DNA of 5,473 bases from Clostridium sp. CAG:575 (GTDB lineage Bacteria; Bacillota; Clostridia; TANB77; CAG-508). The notes below the pieces were generated by a model that was given only the letters and a program-made list of their open reading frames with translations, had not been told where the DNA came from and ran no database searches. The stretch is from positions 1 through 5,473 of the forward strand of contig FR884518.1 of the NCBI GenBank assembly GCA_000435535.1. Reading direction: 5' to 3'. Position numbers and translations under genes: made by a program. This document shows, in pieces, positions 1 through 5,473 of the stretch (the stretch's first letter is position 1; the number at the start of each line of letters is the position of its first letter).

Positions 1-8
1 ACCTCTCC
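1..8 (-). promoter_or_regulatory. Ribosome binding site of a gene lying left of the window
   Basis: Read on the minus strand these bases are GGAGAGGT, a good Shine-Dalgarno match. They sit about 30 bases downstream of the predicted transcription start of the promoter at 42-70. The start codon should lie within about ten bases beyond the left edge, so nothing of the protein can be read. The promoter, leader and ribosome site fit together, which makes a leftward gene likely. Confidence 0.6.
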
Positions 9-17
9 ATATGTCGA

Positions 18-27
18 GACAAATGTC
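18..27. promoter_or_regulatory. Operator-like dyad in the leader (copy 2)
   Basis: The site is GACAAATGTC, the exact reverse complement of the dyad at 59-68, with centres 41 bases apart (close to four helical turns). It lies just downstream of the predicted transcription start. Two like sites bracketing a promoter is a common arrangement for BlaI- and CopY-controlled genes. A weaker ACA-N2-TGT-like sequence centred near 10-11, with one mismatch in the eight-base core, overlaps the ribosome binding region and may be chance. Confidence 0.5.
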
Positions 28-41
28 CAGCGACAGTATTT

Positions 42-70
42 ATATTAGCATTATTACAGACATTTGTCAA
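42..70 (-). promoter_or_regulatory. Strong sigma-A promoter for a leftward gene outside the window
   Basis: On the minus strand a perfect -35 box TTGACA (65-70) is followed by exactly 17 bases and then a -10 box TAATAT (42-47, five of six to consensus). The predicted start of transcription is near 35, leaving a leader of about 40 bases to the start codon left of the window. This is the best promoter match in the window. The gene it drives is separate from the parAB operon, since the promoter lies downstream of DUF4446. Dyads at 59-68 and 18-27 suggest that it is regulated. Confidence 0.75.
59..68. promoter_or_regulatory. Operator-like dyad overlapping the -35 box (copy 1)
   Basis: The site is GACATTTGTC: half-sites GACA and TGTC around two central bases. 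It overlaps four bases of the -35 box of the leftward promoter, where a bound repressor would block RNA polymerase. The inner ACA-N2-TGT is the core recognised by the BlaI/MecI/CopY repressor family (TACA-N2-TGTA; cop box KACA-N2-TGTA). The outer G/C pair differs from the usual T/A on one side. The family assignment is inference. Confidence 0.5.
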
Positions 71-195
71 TAGCATTTTTTATATTTTTTAATTTTGTAG
101 CTCTATTTTTTATAAATTCAACAAAAATCAATAATTCATCTACTTTTTATGATTTTCATATTTTTCATTTTTTATAAATCTAAGAATTTAATAAT

Positions 196-714
196 TTAAT
201 TCCTTATTTTAATCAAATTATTTGTATTTATAGCCTTATCAATTGCTTCTTTTTCTTCACTTGATAATGTATATTTTGAACTTCCATTTTCAACCGGTTT
301 TGCATAAATATTAGACATTTCTCTTGAATATATTCCATTAAATACTACTCCAGTATTATTTTCATCTAACATTGCAACAGCAAAACTCAAATCACTACCA
401 GTATCTTTAAAAGCACTATATCTTACAATTCCAACCTTTTGAATGCAATTTGATATGTCATTATCTAAATTACTACAAAATGATAAGATTTCTGCATTTT
501 GTTTTTCAACTCTTTCTACTCTATACATATAATTTTCTAAGTCTTCTTCTATATCTTTTCCTTTTCCCAACTTTTTTATAAATAATTTATATTTATTTTT
601 TAATTTTATATTTGATATTAATAAATAAACAAATCCAATAAAAGTAAAAATATTTACTAGATTTAATACTAAAAATATATAATCTAATTTTAAAAAATCA
701 ATTAATTCTTGCAT
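196..714 (-). CDS. DUF4446 family membrane-anchored protein, parAB operon companion
   Basis: This 172-residue protein matches the DUF4446 family, a Bacillota family usually encoded right after parB; its function is not known. Residues 11-35 form one hydrophobic membrane segment, followed by a basic stretch (KLKNKYKLFIKK) expected to stay in the cytoplasm. A charged, probably coiled-coil region spans about 55-93. The conserved core, about 93-155, contains VGIVRYSAFKDTGSDLSFA, NGIYSRE, NIYAKPVENG and the near-terminal SKYTLSSEEKEAI. An ATG four codons upstream (724-726) is in frame but has no ribosome site. The chosen ATG (712-714) is preceded by GGAGGT, which itself overlaps that upstream ATG. 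It follows parB by 37 bases without a terminator, so it is probably cotranscribed with parAB. A role in segregation or envelope anchoring is only a guess from context. Confidence 0.88.
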   Translation of the reverse strand: MQELIDFLKLDYIFLVLNLVNIFTFIGFVYLLISNIKLKNKYKLFIKKLGKGKDIEEDLENYMYRVERVEKQNAEILSFCSNLDNDISNCIQKVGIVRYSAFKDTGSDLSFAVAMLDENNTGVVFNGIYSREMSNIYAKPVENGSSKYTLSSEEKEAIDKAINTNNLIKIRN

Positions 715-751
715 ACAAACCTCCATTTTGTTAATATTTTAATGATATATT

Positions 752-1603
752 TTATTTCATTAAATTTAATATTCTCTCTAAGTCGTCATTTGAAGCATAT
801 TCTATAATTATTTTTCCTTTTTTCTTACCTGGATTCAATTTTACTTTTGTTCCAAAAAAACCTTGAAATGTATTTTCTATATCCTTATATAATACACTTG
901 TCCTCTTTAATTCTTCTTTTGAAACTTCTTTTTTATTTATTTTTTTATTTCTTTGTTCTAATTCTTTTACAGTAGCTCCTCTTTCAATCATGTCAACAGC
1001 CACAACATACTGTTTTTCTGGATCTGTAATAGATAATAGTGCTTTACAATGTCCTTCTGTTAGTTTACCTTCTTTTACAAATTCTAGTACTCTTGGTTCC
1101 AAATTTAAAACACGAACTGTATTTGCTATAGTACTTCTACTTTTTCCTAATTTTTTTGCTACTTCTTCTTGTGTTAGCCCATATGTATCTATTAAATTTC
1201 TAATTCCTAATGCTTTTTCAAAAGGATTTAAGTCTTCTCTTTGAATATTTTCTATTAATGATATTTCTGTATTTTTCTTTTCATCATCTTCTCTTACTAT
1301 TGCAGAAATTTCTTGCAACCCTGCTAGTTTACAAGCTCTCCATCTTCTTTCTCCTGCAATTATTGAATAATATCCATCTTTTTTTGTAACAACTATAGGT
1401 TGAATTAATCCATATTCTTTTATTGATTCTGCAAGTTCTTCTAATGCTTCTTGATTAAAATTTTTTCTTGGTTGATCTCTATTTGGTTCAACTTCTGTTA
1501 TTTTCAAATTTTTTAACACATCATTTTCTTGTAATTGTTCTTCTTCTGGAGCTGGTCCAAATAATGCGTCTAATCCTTTTCCTAACCCTGTTTTCTTAGG
1601 CAT
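752..1603 (-). CDS. parB: Chromosome partitioning protein ParB (Spo0J), CTP-dependent DNA clamp
   Basis: ParB loads at parS sites near the origin, spreads as a CTP-gated sliding clamp, recruits SMC and stimulates ParA ATPase. The 283-residue protein has all family parts: N-terminal MPKKTGLGKGLDALFG (the ParA-stimulating tail), the CTP-binding motifs QPRK (44-47), GERRWRA (84-90) and ENIQRED (118-124), a helix-turn-helix at about 143-168 (LTQEEVAKKLGKSRSTIANTV), and a C-terminal dimerisation domain at about 236-283. The length is normal for chromosomal ParB. An in-frame GTG nine bases upstream (1610-1612) would add three residues. GAGAGG at 1616-1621 lies 3 bases from the GTG and 12 from the ATG, neither ideal. 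I chose the ATG because ParB proteins typically begin with this M-x-KK-GLGKGL pattern. It lies 26 bases after parA. No parS (TGTTNCACGTGAAACA type) was seen in the window. Confidence 0.95.
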   Translation of the reverse strand: MPKKTGLGKGLDALFGPAPEEEQLQENDVLKNLKITEVEPNRDQPRKNFNQEALEELAESIKEYGLIQPIVVTKKDGYYSIIAGERRWRACKLAGLQEISAIVREDDEKKNTEISLIENIQREDLNPFEKALGIRNLIDTYGLTQEEVAKKLGKSRSTIANTVRVLNLEPRVLEFVKEGKLTEGHCKALLSITDPEKQYVVAVDMIERGATVKELEQRNKKINKKEVSKEELKRTSVLYKDIENTFQGFFGTKVKLNPGKKKGKIIIEYASNDDLERILNLMK

Positions 1604-1629
1604 ATTTACCACTTTCCTCTCTTTTATTT

Positions 1630-2418
1630 TTACATCATATGTTTAGCTTTTCTTTCTGTTTCATTTATTTTAAGAAATTCTCTTGTAAATTTTTCATAAC
1701 TTCTTGCACCTTTTGACCTTGGGTCGTATTCTGTAATTGGCATTCCATAACTTGGAGCTTCACTTAATCTTACATTTCTAGGAATTACTGTCTTATAAAC
1801 TTTATCATTAAAATATTTTTTAACTTCTTTTACCACTTGATTAGATAAATTTGTTCTTGCATCATACATTGTTAGCAATGCACCTTCTACTTCAATTCCT
1901 TTATTTAAATGCTTTTTGACTAAGTTTATTGTATTTATAAGTTGTCCTAATCCTTCTAATGCATAATATTCACATTGTACTGGTATTAAAACACTATCTG
2001 ATGCCGTAAATGCATTTAAAGTTATTAATCCTAATGATGGTGGACAATCTATTAAGATATAATCAAACTCTTCTTTTACGCTTTCTAATTTTTCTTTTAA
2101 TCTCTGCTCTCTAGACATCATAGATACTAATTCAACTTCTGCACCTGCTAAGTTTATATTAGATGGACATACTTTTAATCCTTCAATCATTGTATCTTCT
2201 AAAGTTTCTTCTATTTCTGTTTCTCCAACTAATACATCATATGTTGATAATTCTATATCTTTTTCAGCTCCAACACCACTAGTTGCATTTCCTTGAGGGT
2301 CAGCATCTATTAAGAGAACCTTTTTCCCTTTTTTTGCTAATAATGTACTTAAATTTATTGTTGTAGTTGTTTTTCCTACTCCACCTTTTTGATTTGCTAC
2401 TGATATTACTTTTCCCAC
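1630..2418 (-). CDS. parA: Chromosome partitioning ATPase ParA (Soj)
   Basis: ParA/Soj is a MinD/ParA-type P-loop ATPase. ATP drives dimerisation and nonspecific DNA binding; ParB triggers hydrolysis; in Bacillus subtilis Soj also controls DnaA. The 262-residue protein carries the deviant Walker A motif NQKGGVGKTT (9-18) with signature lysine K11 and catalytic-loop K16, DADPQGN (38-44), Walker A' ILIDCPPSLG (121-130, D124) and the late motif NVRLSEAPSYG (215-225). It lacks the N-terminal helix-turn-helix of plasmid type Ia ParA, as expected for a chromosomal Soj. The start is GTG (2416-2418), seven bases after AAGGGGG; the P-loop position fits only this start. It is the first gene of a parA-parB-DUF4446 operon, with its own promoter after the rsmG terminator. 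No noc gene lies between rsmG and parA, unlike Bacillus. Confidence 0.96.
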   Translation of the reverse strand: MGKVISVANQKGGVGKTTTTINLSTLLAKKGKKVLLIDADPQGNATSGVGAEKDIELSTYDVLVGETEIEETLEDTMIEGLKVCPSNINLAGAEVELVSMMSREQRLKEKLESVKEEFDYILIDCPPSLGLITLNAFTASDSVLIPVQCEYYALEGLGQLINTINLVKKHLNKGIEVEGALLTMYDARTNLSNQVVKEVKKYFNDKVYKTVIPRNVRLSEAPSYGMPITEYDPRSKGARSYEKFTREFLKINETERKAKHMM

Positions 2419-2425
2419 AAAAAAG

Positions 2426-2432
2426 CCCCCTT
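2426..2432 (-). promoter_or_regulatory. Ribosome binding site of parA
   Basis: On the minus strand this is AAGGGGG, followed by seven bases (CTTTTTT) and the GTG start of parA. It supports the GTG start, since there is no ATG or other in-frame start nearby. The run of five G residues is conspicuous in such A+T-rich DNA. Confidence 0.7.
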
Positions 2433-2436
2433 GTTT

Positions 2437-2450
2437 TGTAAATATTTACA
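2437..2450. repeat. Perfect 14-bp palindrome in the parA leader
   Basis: TGTAAATATTTACA reads identically on both strands. It lies between the predicted transcription start (near 2470) and the parA ribosome site, about +20 to +33. It could be an operator for a dimeric regulator or, in RNA, a weak five-pair hairpin with an AUAU loop. A+T-rich DNA gives such palindromes by chance fairly often, so function is unproven. Confidence 0.5.
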
Positions 2451-2476
2451 TTTTAGTTTATTTTATTTCTATATTT

Positions 2477-2505
2477 ATCTTATATAATTTCATCGAAAAA
2501 GTCAA
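2477..2505 (-). promoter_or_regulatory. Candidate sigma-A promoter of the parA-parB-DUF4446 operon
   Basis: On the minus strand TTGACT (-35, 2500-2505, five of six) is followed by 17 bases and TAAGAT (-10, 2477-2482, four of six). It lies between the rsmG terminator and parA, where an independent promoter is needed. The predicted start near 2470 gives a leader of about 50 bases. Confidence 0.6.
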
Positions 2506-2526
2506 TAAAATTTACTATATTTTTAT

Positions 2527-2565
2527 AAAAAAAGAAACAAGATTTTTATTCTTATTTCTTTTTTT
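2527..2565 (-). terminator. Rho-independent terminator after rsmG
   Basis: Arms of 15 bases (2527-2541 and 2551-2565) flank a nine-base loop. In minus-strand RNA the stem is complete, with one U-G wobble, and ends in a run of seven U; in plus-strand RNA the same position would be an A-C mismatch. That asymmetry, and its start four bases beyond the rsmG stop codon, indicate that it ends the mnmG-rsmG transcript. The stem is mostly A-U with only a few G-C pairs, so it may leak into parA. Confidence 0.75.
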
Positions 2566-2569
2566 AAAA

Positions 2570-3292
2570 TTATATTATTGGTTCTTTTGTTGGTATTCCA
2601 GCCTTTCTAGGATATTTAGAAGGTGTATTTTTTATCTTATCTAATATAATAATATTTCTTTCCATATCTGAATTTGGTAATTCAAATTTTTCTATTAACT
2701 TCTTTTTAGTTCCTAAAATTTTAAAAGCATTTTCAGATTGTTTTATTTCATCTTCAATTATACTTCCCTTCATGCAAATACATTTTCCACCAATTTTAAC
2801 TAATGGAACCAAATATTCAGAAAGTACAGCTAAATTTGCAACTGCTCTTGCTGTAGCTATGTCAAATTTTTCTCTATAATTTTTATTTTTGCCAAAATCT
2901 TCCACTCTACTATGTATTACTTTTACGTTTTTTAAATCTAATTGATTTATAACCTCTTGTAAAAATATCAGTCTTTTATTCAAAGAATCCACCAATGTAA
3001 CTTTTATATCATCTCTATATATTAATAGTGGTATTCCGGGAAAGCCAGCACCAGTTCCAACGTCTACAATAGAAGAAGCTTTTTCTATATATTTATTAAT
3101 AGTTAATGAATCTATAAAATGCTTTAATATTATTTCTTTTGGCTCCACAATTGCTGTTAAATTTATTTTTTCATTCCATTCTATTAATAAATTCATATAT
3201 TTAAAAAACTGTTCTTCTTGTTTCTTGGAAAACTTAAGATCTATTTTTTCACCGTAATCACTTAAATATTTTGAAAATTCTTCTAATTTCAT
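2570..3292 (-). CDS. rsmG: 16S rRNA (guanine-527-N7)-methyltransferase RsmG (GidB)
   Basis: RsmG uses S-adenosylmethionine to make m7G527 in the 530 loop of 16S rRNA; loss in other bacteria gives low-level streptomycin resistance. The 240-residue protein has the family length. Visible motifs are EWNEKINLTAI (38-48), KHFIDSL (57-63), the SAM-binding loop VDVGTGAGFPGIPL (76-89), VDS (101-103), ATARAVANL (146-154) with the conserved RAVA, and the terminal KYPRKAGIPTKEPI typical of Bacillota RsmG. The start ATG (3290-3292) follows GGAG at an 11-base spacing, slightly long; an overlapping upstream ATG runs into a stop after six codons. The 31-base gap from mnmG holds no promoter or terminator that I can see, so the two are probably cotranscribed. 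Confidence 0.96.
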   Translation of the reverse strand: MKLEEFSKYLSDYGEKIDLKFSKKQEEQFFKYMNLLIEWNEKINLTAIVEPKEIILKHFIDSLTINKYIEKASSIVDVGTGAGFPGIPLLIYRDDIKVTLVDSLNKRLIFLQEVINQLDLKNVKVIHSRVEDFGKNKNYREKFDIATARAVANLAVLSEYLVPLVKIGGKCICMKGSIIEDEIKQSENAFKILGTKKKLIEKFELPNSDMERNIIILDKIKNTPSKYPRKAGIPTKEPII

Positions 3293-3323
3293 TTATTTTT
3301 TTTCTCCATTCAAATATTAATTT

Positions 3324-5201
3324 CTATACATTCTTTTTGTTTACTTGTAAATAAATTAGTAATACTGAAATATCAGCAGGAGAAACCCCTGATATTCTTG
3401 AAGCTTGTCCTATTGAATGTGGTTTAAATTTATTTAATTTTTGTCTTGCTTCTAAACTTAAACCTTGTATTGTTTCATAGTCAAGTTCTTCTGGCAATAA
3501 TTTTGTTTCTAACTTTTTGAATTTTTCAACCTGTGCCTCTTGCATTTTTATATAACCTTCATATTTTACTTGAATTTCAACTTCTTCTTTTTCTTGTAAT
3601 GATAATTCAGGCCTATTTTCATCAATTGGTTTAAGTTTTTCATAATCTAACTCTGTTCTTTTTAAAAGCTCTGCCATTTTTGTACCTGTTGTTAATGGTG
3701 CTGTTCCACATTTTATCAACAATTTATTCACTTCATCTGTTGGTTTAACAATTTCTTTTTTTAATCTTTCAATTTCTTTTTCTATATTTTCTCTTTTCTT
3801 TTTAAATTTTTCATATCTTTCATCAGAAATCAAACCAACCTCATGTCCTATATCTGTTAATCTTAAATCTGCATTATCTTGTCTTAAAAGTAGTCTATAT
3901 TCCGCTCTTGATGTCATCATTCTATAAGGTTCATTTGTTCCTTTAGTAACAATATCATCAATAAGTACTCCAATATATCCCTGGGTTCTATCAAGAATGA
4001 TAGGTTCTAATGCTTTAATTTTTCTTGTTGCATTTATTCCTGCAATTAATCCTTGGCATGCAGCTTCTTCATATCCAGAAGTGCCATTTGTTTGCCCTGC
4101 CATAAACAAGCCATCAATTCCCTTATATTCCAAAGAAAGTTTCAAATTAGATGGATCTATACAATCATATTCTATAGCATATGCAGATCTTGTAAATTCC
4201 GCATTTTCTAGCCCTGGGATTGTATGATATAACGCAATTTGTACATCTTCTGGTAAAGAAGAACTTAATCCCTGTATATACATTTCGTCTGTATCTAATC
4301 CTACAGGTTCAACAAAAGCTTGATGTCTTGGTTTATCACTAAATCTAACAACTTTATCCTCTATTGATGGACAATATCTAGGACCTGTTCCTTCTATTTT
4401 TCCAGCATATAATGGAGAACGATGTAAGTTTTCTCTTATAATTTTATGCGTTTCTTCATTTGTATAAGTCAAATAACAGTCTACTTGTTTTAAATCTTTT
4501 ATTTCATCTTCAAAAGAAAAAGGTACAACTTCTTCGTCTCCTTTTTGTACTTCCATTTTAGAAAAATCAATACTTCTTCTGTTTATTCTTGCTGGTGTTC
4601 CTGTTTTAAATCTAACAAGATTAACTCCGATTCTTTTTAAAGCATCTGACAATTGATTTGCAGCAGCAACACCATCTGGACCACTTTCTTGAGAAAATTC
4701 ACCCATAAATATTTTTCCTTTTAGATATGTTCCTGTGGCAACAATAACAGCTTTTACACCATAAATTGCCCCAACACTAGTTTTAACCGCCGTAACTTTG
4801 CCGTTTTCTACTTTAATATCCACAATTTCTCCCTGCTTTAAATACAAGTTTTCTTGTTTTTCTAAAGTATGTTTCATTTCCATATGATATCTTTTTCTAT
4901 CTGCTTGAGCCCTTAAAGAATGAACTGCCGGTCCTTTAGAAGTATTTAACATTTTAATTTGTATCATGGTTTTGTCAATGTTTTTCCCCATTTCACCACC
5001 AAGCGCATCAATCTCTCTTACTAGATGTCCTTTTGAACTTCCTCCTATATGTGGATTACAAGGCATATTTGCAACTGCATCTAAGCTTATAGAAAACACT
5101 AATGTTCTCATTCCTAATCTTGCTGCAGCAAGTCCAGCTTCACACCCTGCATGTCCTGCTCCTATAACAGCTATATCATAATTACCTGCATAATAACTCA
5201 T
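3324..5201 (-). CDS. mnmG: tRNA uridine-34 5-carboxymethylaminomethyl modification enzyme MnmG (GidA)
   Basis: MnmG works with the GTPase MnmE to build cmnm5U at the wobble base of tRNAs reading split codon boxes, using FAD, NADH, methylene-tetrahydrofolate and glycine. The 625-residue protein is full length. It shows the FAD-binding GAGHAG (14-19), [12 protein letters not shown] (47-58) with conserved C48, [16 protein letters not shown] (90-105), the second NAD/FAD region ATGTYLKG (155-162), [13 protein letters not shown] (271-283) with the second conserved C277, [17 protein letters not shown] (368-384), and [20 protein letters not shown] (426-445). The C-terminal helical domain ends in [25 protein letters not shown], the MnmE/tRNA-contacting region in known structures. 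ATG at 5199-5201 follows AAGGAAAGG by seven bases. mnmE often sits directly upstream, but no coding sequence is seen in the 272 bases before this gene. Confidence 0.97.
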   Translation of the reverse strand: MSYYAGNYDIAVIGAGHAGCEAGLAAARLGMRTLVFSISLDAVANMPCNPHIGGSSKGHLVREIDALGGEMGKNIDKTMIQIKMLNTSKGPAVHSLRAQADRKRYHMEMKHTLEKQENLYLKQGEIVDIKVENGKVTAVKTSVGAIYGVKAVIVATGTYLKGKIFMGEFSQESGPDGVAAANQLSDALKRIGVNLVRFKTGTPARINRRSIDFSKMEVQKGDEEVVPFSFEDEIKDLKQVDCYLTYTNEETHKIIRENLHRSPLYAGKIEGTGPRYCPSIEDKVVRFSDKPRHQAFVEPVGLDTDEMYIQGLSSSLPEDVQIALYHTIPGLENAEFTRSAYAIEYDCIDPSNLKLSLEYKGIDGLFMAGQTNGTSGYEEAACQGLIAGINATRKIKALEPIILDRTQGYIGVLIDDIVTKGTNEPYRMMTSRAEYRLLLRQDNADLRLTDIGHEVGLISDERYEKFKKKRENIEKEIERLKKEIVKPTDEVNKLLIKCGTAPLTTGTKMAELLKRTELDYEKLKPIDENRPELSLQEKEEVEIQVKYEGYIKMQEAQVEKFKKLETKLLPEELDYETIQGLSLEARQKLNKFKPHSIGQASRISGVSPADISVLLIYLQVNKKNV

Positions 5202-5208
5202 CTTTTTT

Positions 5209-5223
5209 CCTTTCCTTAGGAAA
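5209..5223 (-). promoter_or_regulatory. mnmG ribosome binding site within a small dyad
   Basis: The minus strand reads AAGGAAAGG (5209-5217), a good Shine-Dalgarno region seven bases from the mnmG ATG. Part of it is the 3' arm of TTTCC-TAA-GGAAA (5211-5223), a possible five-pair hairpin that would cover the site. A second dyad, AAAACG-N-CGTTTT (5227-5239), lies just before it. The hairpin is weak and regulation is not shown. Confidence 0.5.
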
Positions 5224-5286
5224 CAAAAAACGTCGTTTTATTTACTCTTTTTTAGATTTTTACATTTTAGTAAAAGTTTTTTTTAC

Positions 5287-5292
5287 ATTATA
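5287..5292 (-). promoter_or_regulatory. Possible -10 box for mnmG-rsmG
   Basis: The minus strand reads a perfect TATAAT here, preceded directly by TG. Nothing resembling TTGACA is found 16 to 18 bases upstream, so the match rests on the -10 alone and could be chance in A+T-rich DNA. A TTGATA at 5321-5326 is too far away for this -10 and has only a poor partner of its own. Confidence 0.3.
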
Positions 5293-5316
5293 CATTTAAA
5301 TAATCTATTTTAAGTT

Positions 5317-5332
5317 AAAGTATCAATACTTT
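5317..5332. repeat. 16-bp inverted repeat AAAGTAT-N2-ATACTTT
   Basis: Two seven-base arms match perfectly around a CA centre. The minus strand of the centre contains TTGATA, a -35-like hexamer. The shape fits an operator for a dimeric repressor, but no regulator can be named and the base composition favours chance dyads. Confidence 0.45.
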
Positions 5333-5342
5333 TAAAATTTTC

Positions 5343-5372
5343 GTACATATTTACGTAAATGTAAATATGTCG
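5343..5372. repeat. Nested inverted repeats, 10-bp perfect arms
   Basis: ACATATTTAC (5345-5354) and GTAAATATGT (5361-5370) are perfect reverse complements separated by six bases. Outer CG pairs extend the stem to 5343-5372 with one unpaired base. Inside lies a second perfect palindrome, ATTTACGTAAAT (5349-5360), which shares the left arm and so gives two alternative foldings. On the plus strand it is followed by ATTTTTG, and on the minus strand by AAAATTTT, so it is not a convincing terminator for the minus-strand genes. Confidence 0.5.
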
Positions 5373-5473
5373 ATTTTTGTCGTTTAATATTATGTAATCT
5401 TTATATACATGTTCGCTATTAAAATTATTGTTTTTCAAGACTTTACTCAATATTATTTGTTATTTTATATATT

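Larger units (their letters stand above)
5202..5473. other. Gene-free, palindrome-rich region upstream of mnmG
   Basis: No open frame with a credible start and ribosome site is present on either strand. On the minus strand the first two frames from the edge reach a stop within ten codons, so any upstream gene contributes at most its last few residues. The region holds the mnmG ribosome site, a possible -10 box, and inverted repeats at 5227-5239, 5317-5332 and 5343-5372. I found no convincing DnaA box (TTATCCACA type), parS or riboswitch. It most likely serves as promoter and regulatory DNA for mnmG, and may extend beyond the window. Confidence 0.6.

Noticed and set aside
63..71. Spo0A box (TTTGTCAAT, close to TTTGTCRAA) at the left promoter
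   Set aside because: The match comes from overlap of the -35 box TTGACA with the GACA-N2-TGTC dyad. The paired dyads explain the pattern better, and a single near-match is expected by chance.
71..195. Terminator for the parA-parB-DUF4446 transcript
   Set aside because: Only short A+T arms are found (for example TTAT(T)AAAT around 174-195), with no G-C pairs to speak of and no following U-tract on the minus strand.
990..1244. 84-codon open frame on the plus strand
   Set aside because: It lies wholly antisense to parB, has no ribosome site, and its protein has no recognisable family. It is a shadow of the real gene.
3997..4227. 76-codon open frame on the plus strand
   Set aside because: It is antisense to the conserved [12 protein letters not shown] region of mnmG and has no independent coding support.
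4966..5181. 71-codon open frame on the plus strand
   Set aside because: It is antisense to the FAD-binding N-terminus of mnmG. Its composition mirrors the glycine- and alanine-rich codons of that region.
5409..5473. Open frame on the plus strand starting ATGTTCGCT and running off the right edge
   Set aside because: Only 21 codons are visible, with no ribosome site and no recognisable sequence. It would also be divergent from the typical order here.
5202..5473. Possible replication origin next to mnmG (gidA), as in Escherichia coli
   Set aside because: The region is A+T-rich and palindromic, but I found no DnaA box. The nearest, TTATATACA at 5401-5409, has two mismatches, and Bacillota origins normally flank dnaA.
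1..5473. parS or Noc-binding sites expected near parAB
   Set aside because: No sequence resembling TGTTNCACGTGAAACA or ATTTCCCGGGAAAT was seen on reading the window. They probably lie elsewhere.

Overview
The window is strongly A+T-rich chromosomal DNA. All five recognisable genes lie on the minus strand, so transcription runs from high to low coordinates. In that direction the order is mnmG (tRNA U34 modification), rsmG (16S rRNA G527 methylation), parA/soj, parB/spo0J and a DUF4446 membrane protein. This block is typical of the origin-proximal region of low-GC Bacillota. DUF4446 directly after parB and the clostridial style of the MnmG N-terminus ([27 protein letters not shown]) point to class Clostridia. 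I cannot name a genus. All five proteins look full length with key motifs intact, and I see no frameshift, stop recoding, tRNA, rRNA, CRISPR or insertion sequence.

Layout from the right edge. Positions 5202-5473 form a 272-base gap with no supportable gene. It is dense in palindromes and holds a possible -10 box and the mnmG ribosome binding site. mnmG (3324-5201) is followed after 31 bases by rsmG (2570-3292), probably in one transcript. A U-rich hairpin terminator (2527-2565) lies just after the rsmG stop. A separate promoter (-35 at 2500-2505, -10 at 2477-2482) then drives parA (1630-2418), parB (752-1603) and the DUF4446 gene (196-714), spaced 26 and 37 bases apart. The parA leader contains a perfect 14-bp palindrome. 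The stretch 71-195 is A+T-rich, with no gene and no convincing terminator. At the left edge a strong promoter (42-70) fires leftward into a gene whose body is outside the window; only its ribosome binding site (1-8) is visible. Two copies of a GACA-N2-TGTC dyad, one over the -35 box and one just after the transcription start, make this look like a repressor-controlled promoter of the BlaI/MecI/CopY type.

The genes form two functional groups: translation fidelity (mnmG, rsmG) and chromosome segregation (parA, parB), with DUF4446 as a conserved companion of unknown function. I found no evidence for an undescribed system. The points most worth a second look are the left-edge operator pair, the palindrome-rich gap before mnmG, and the membrane protein in the parAB operon.
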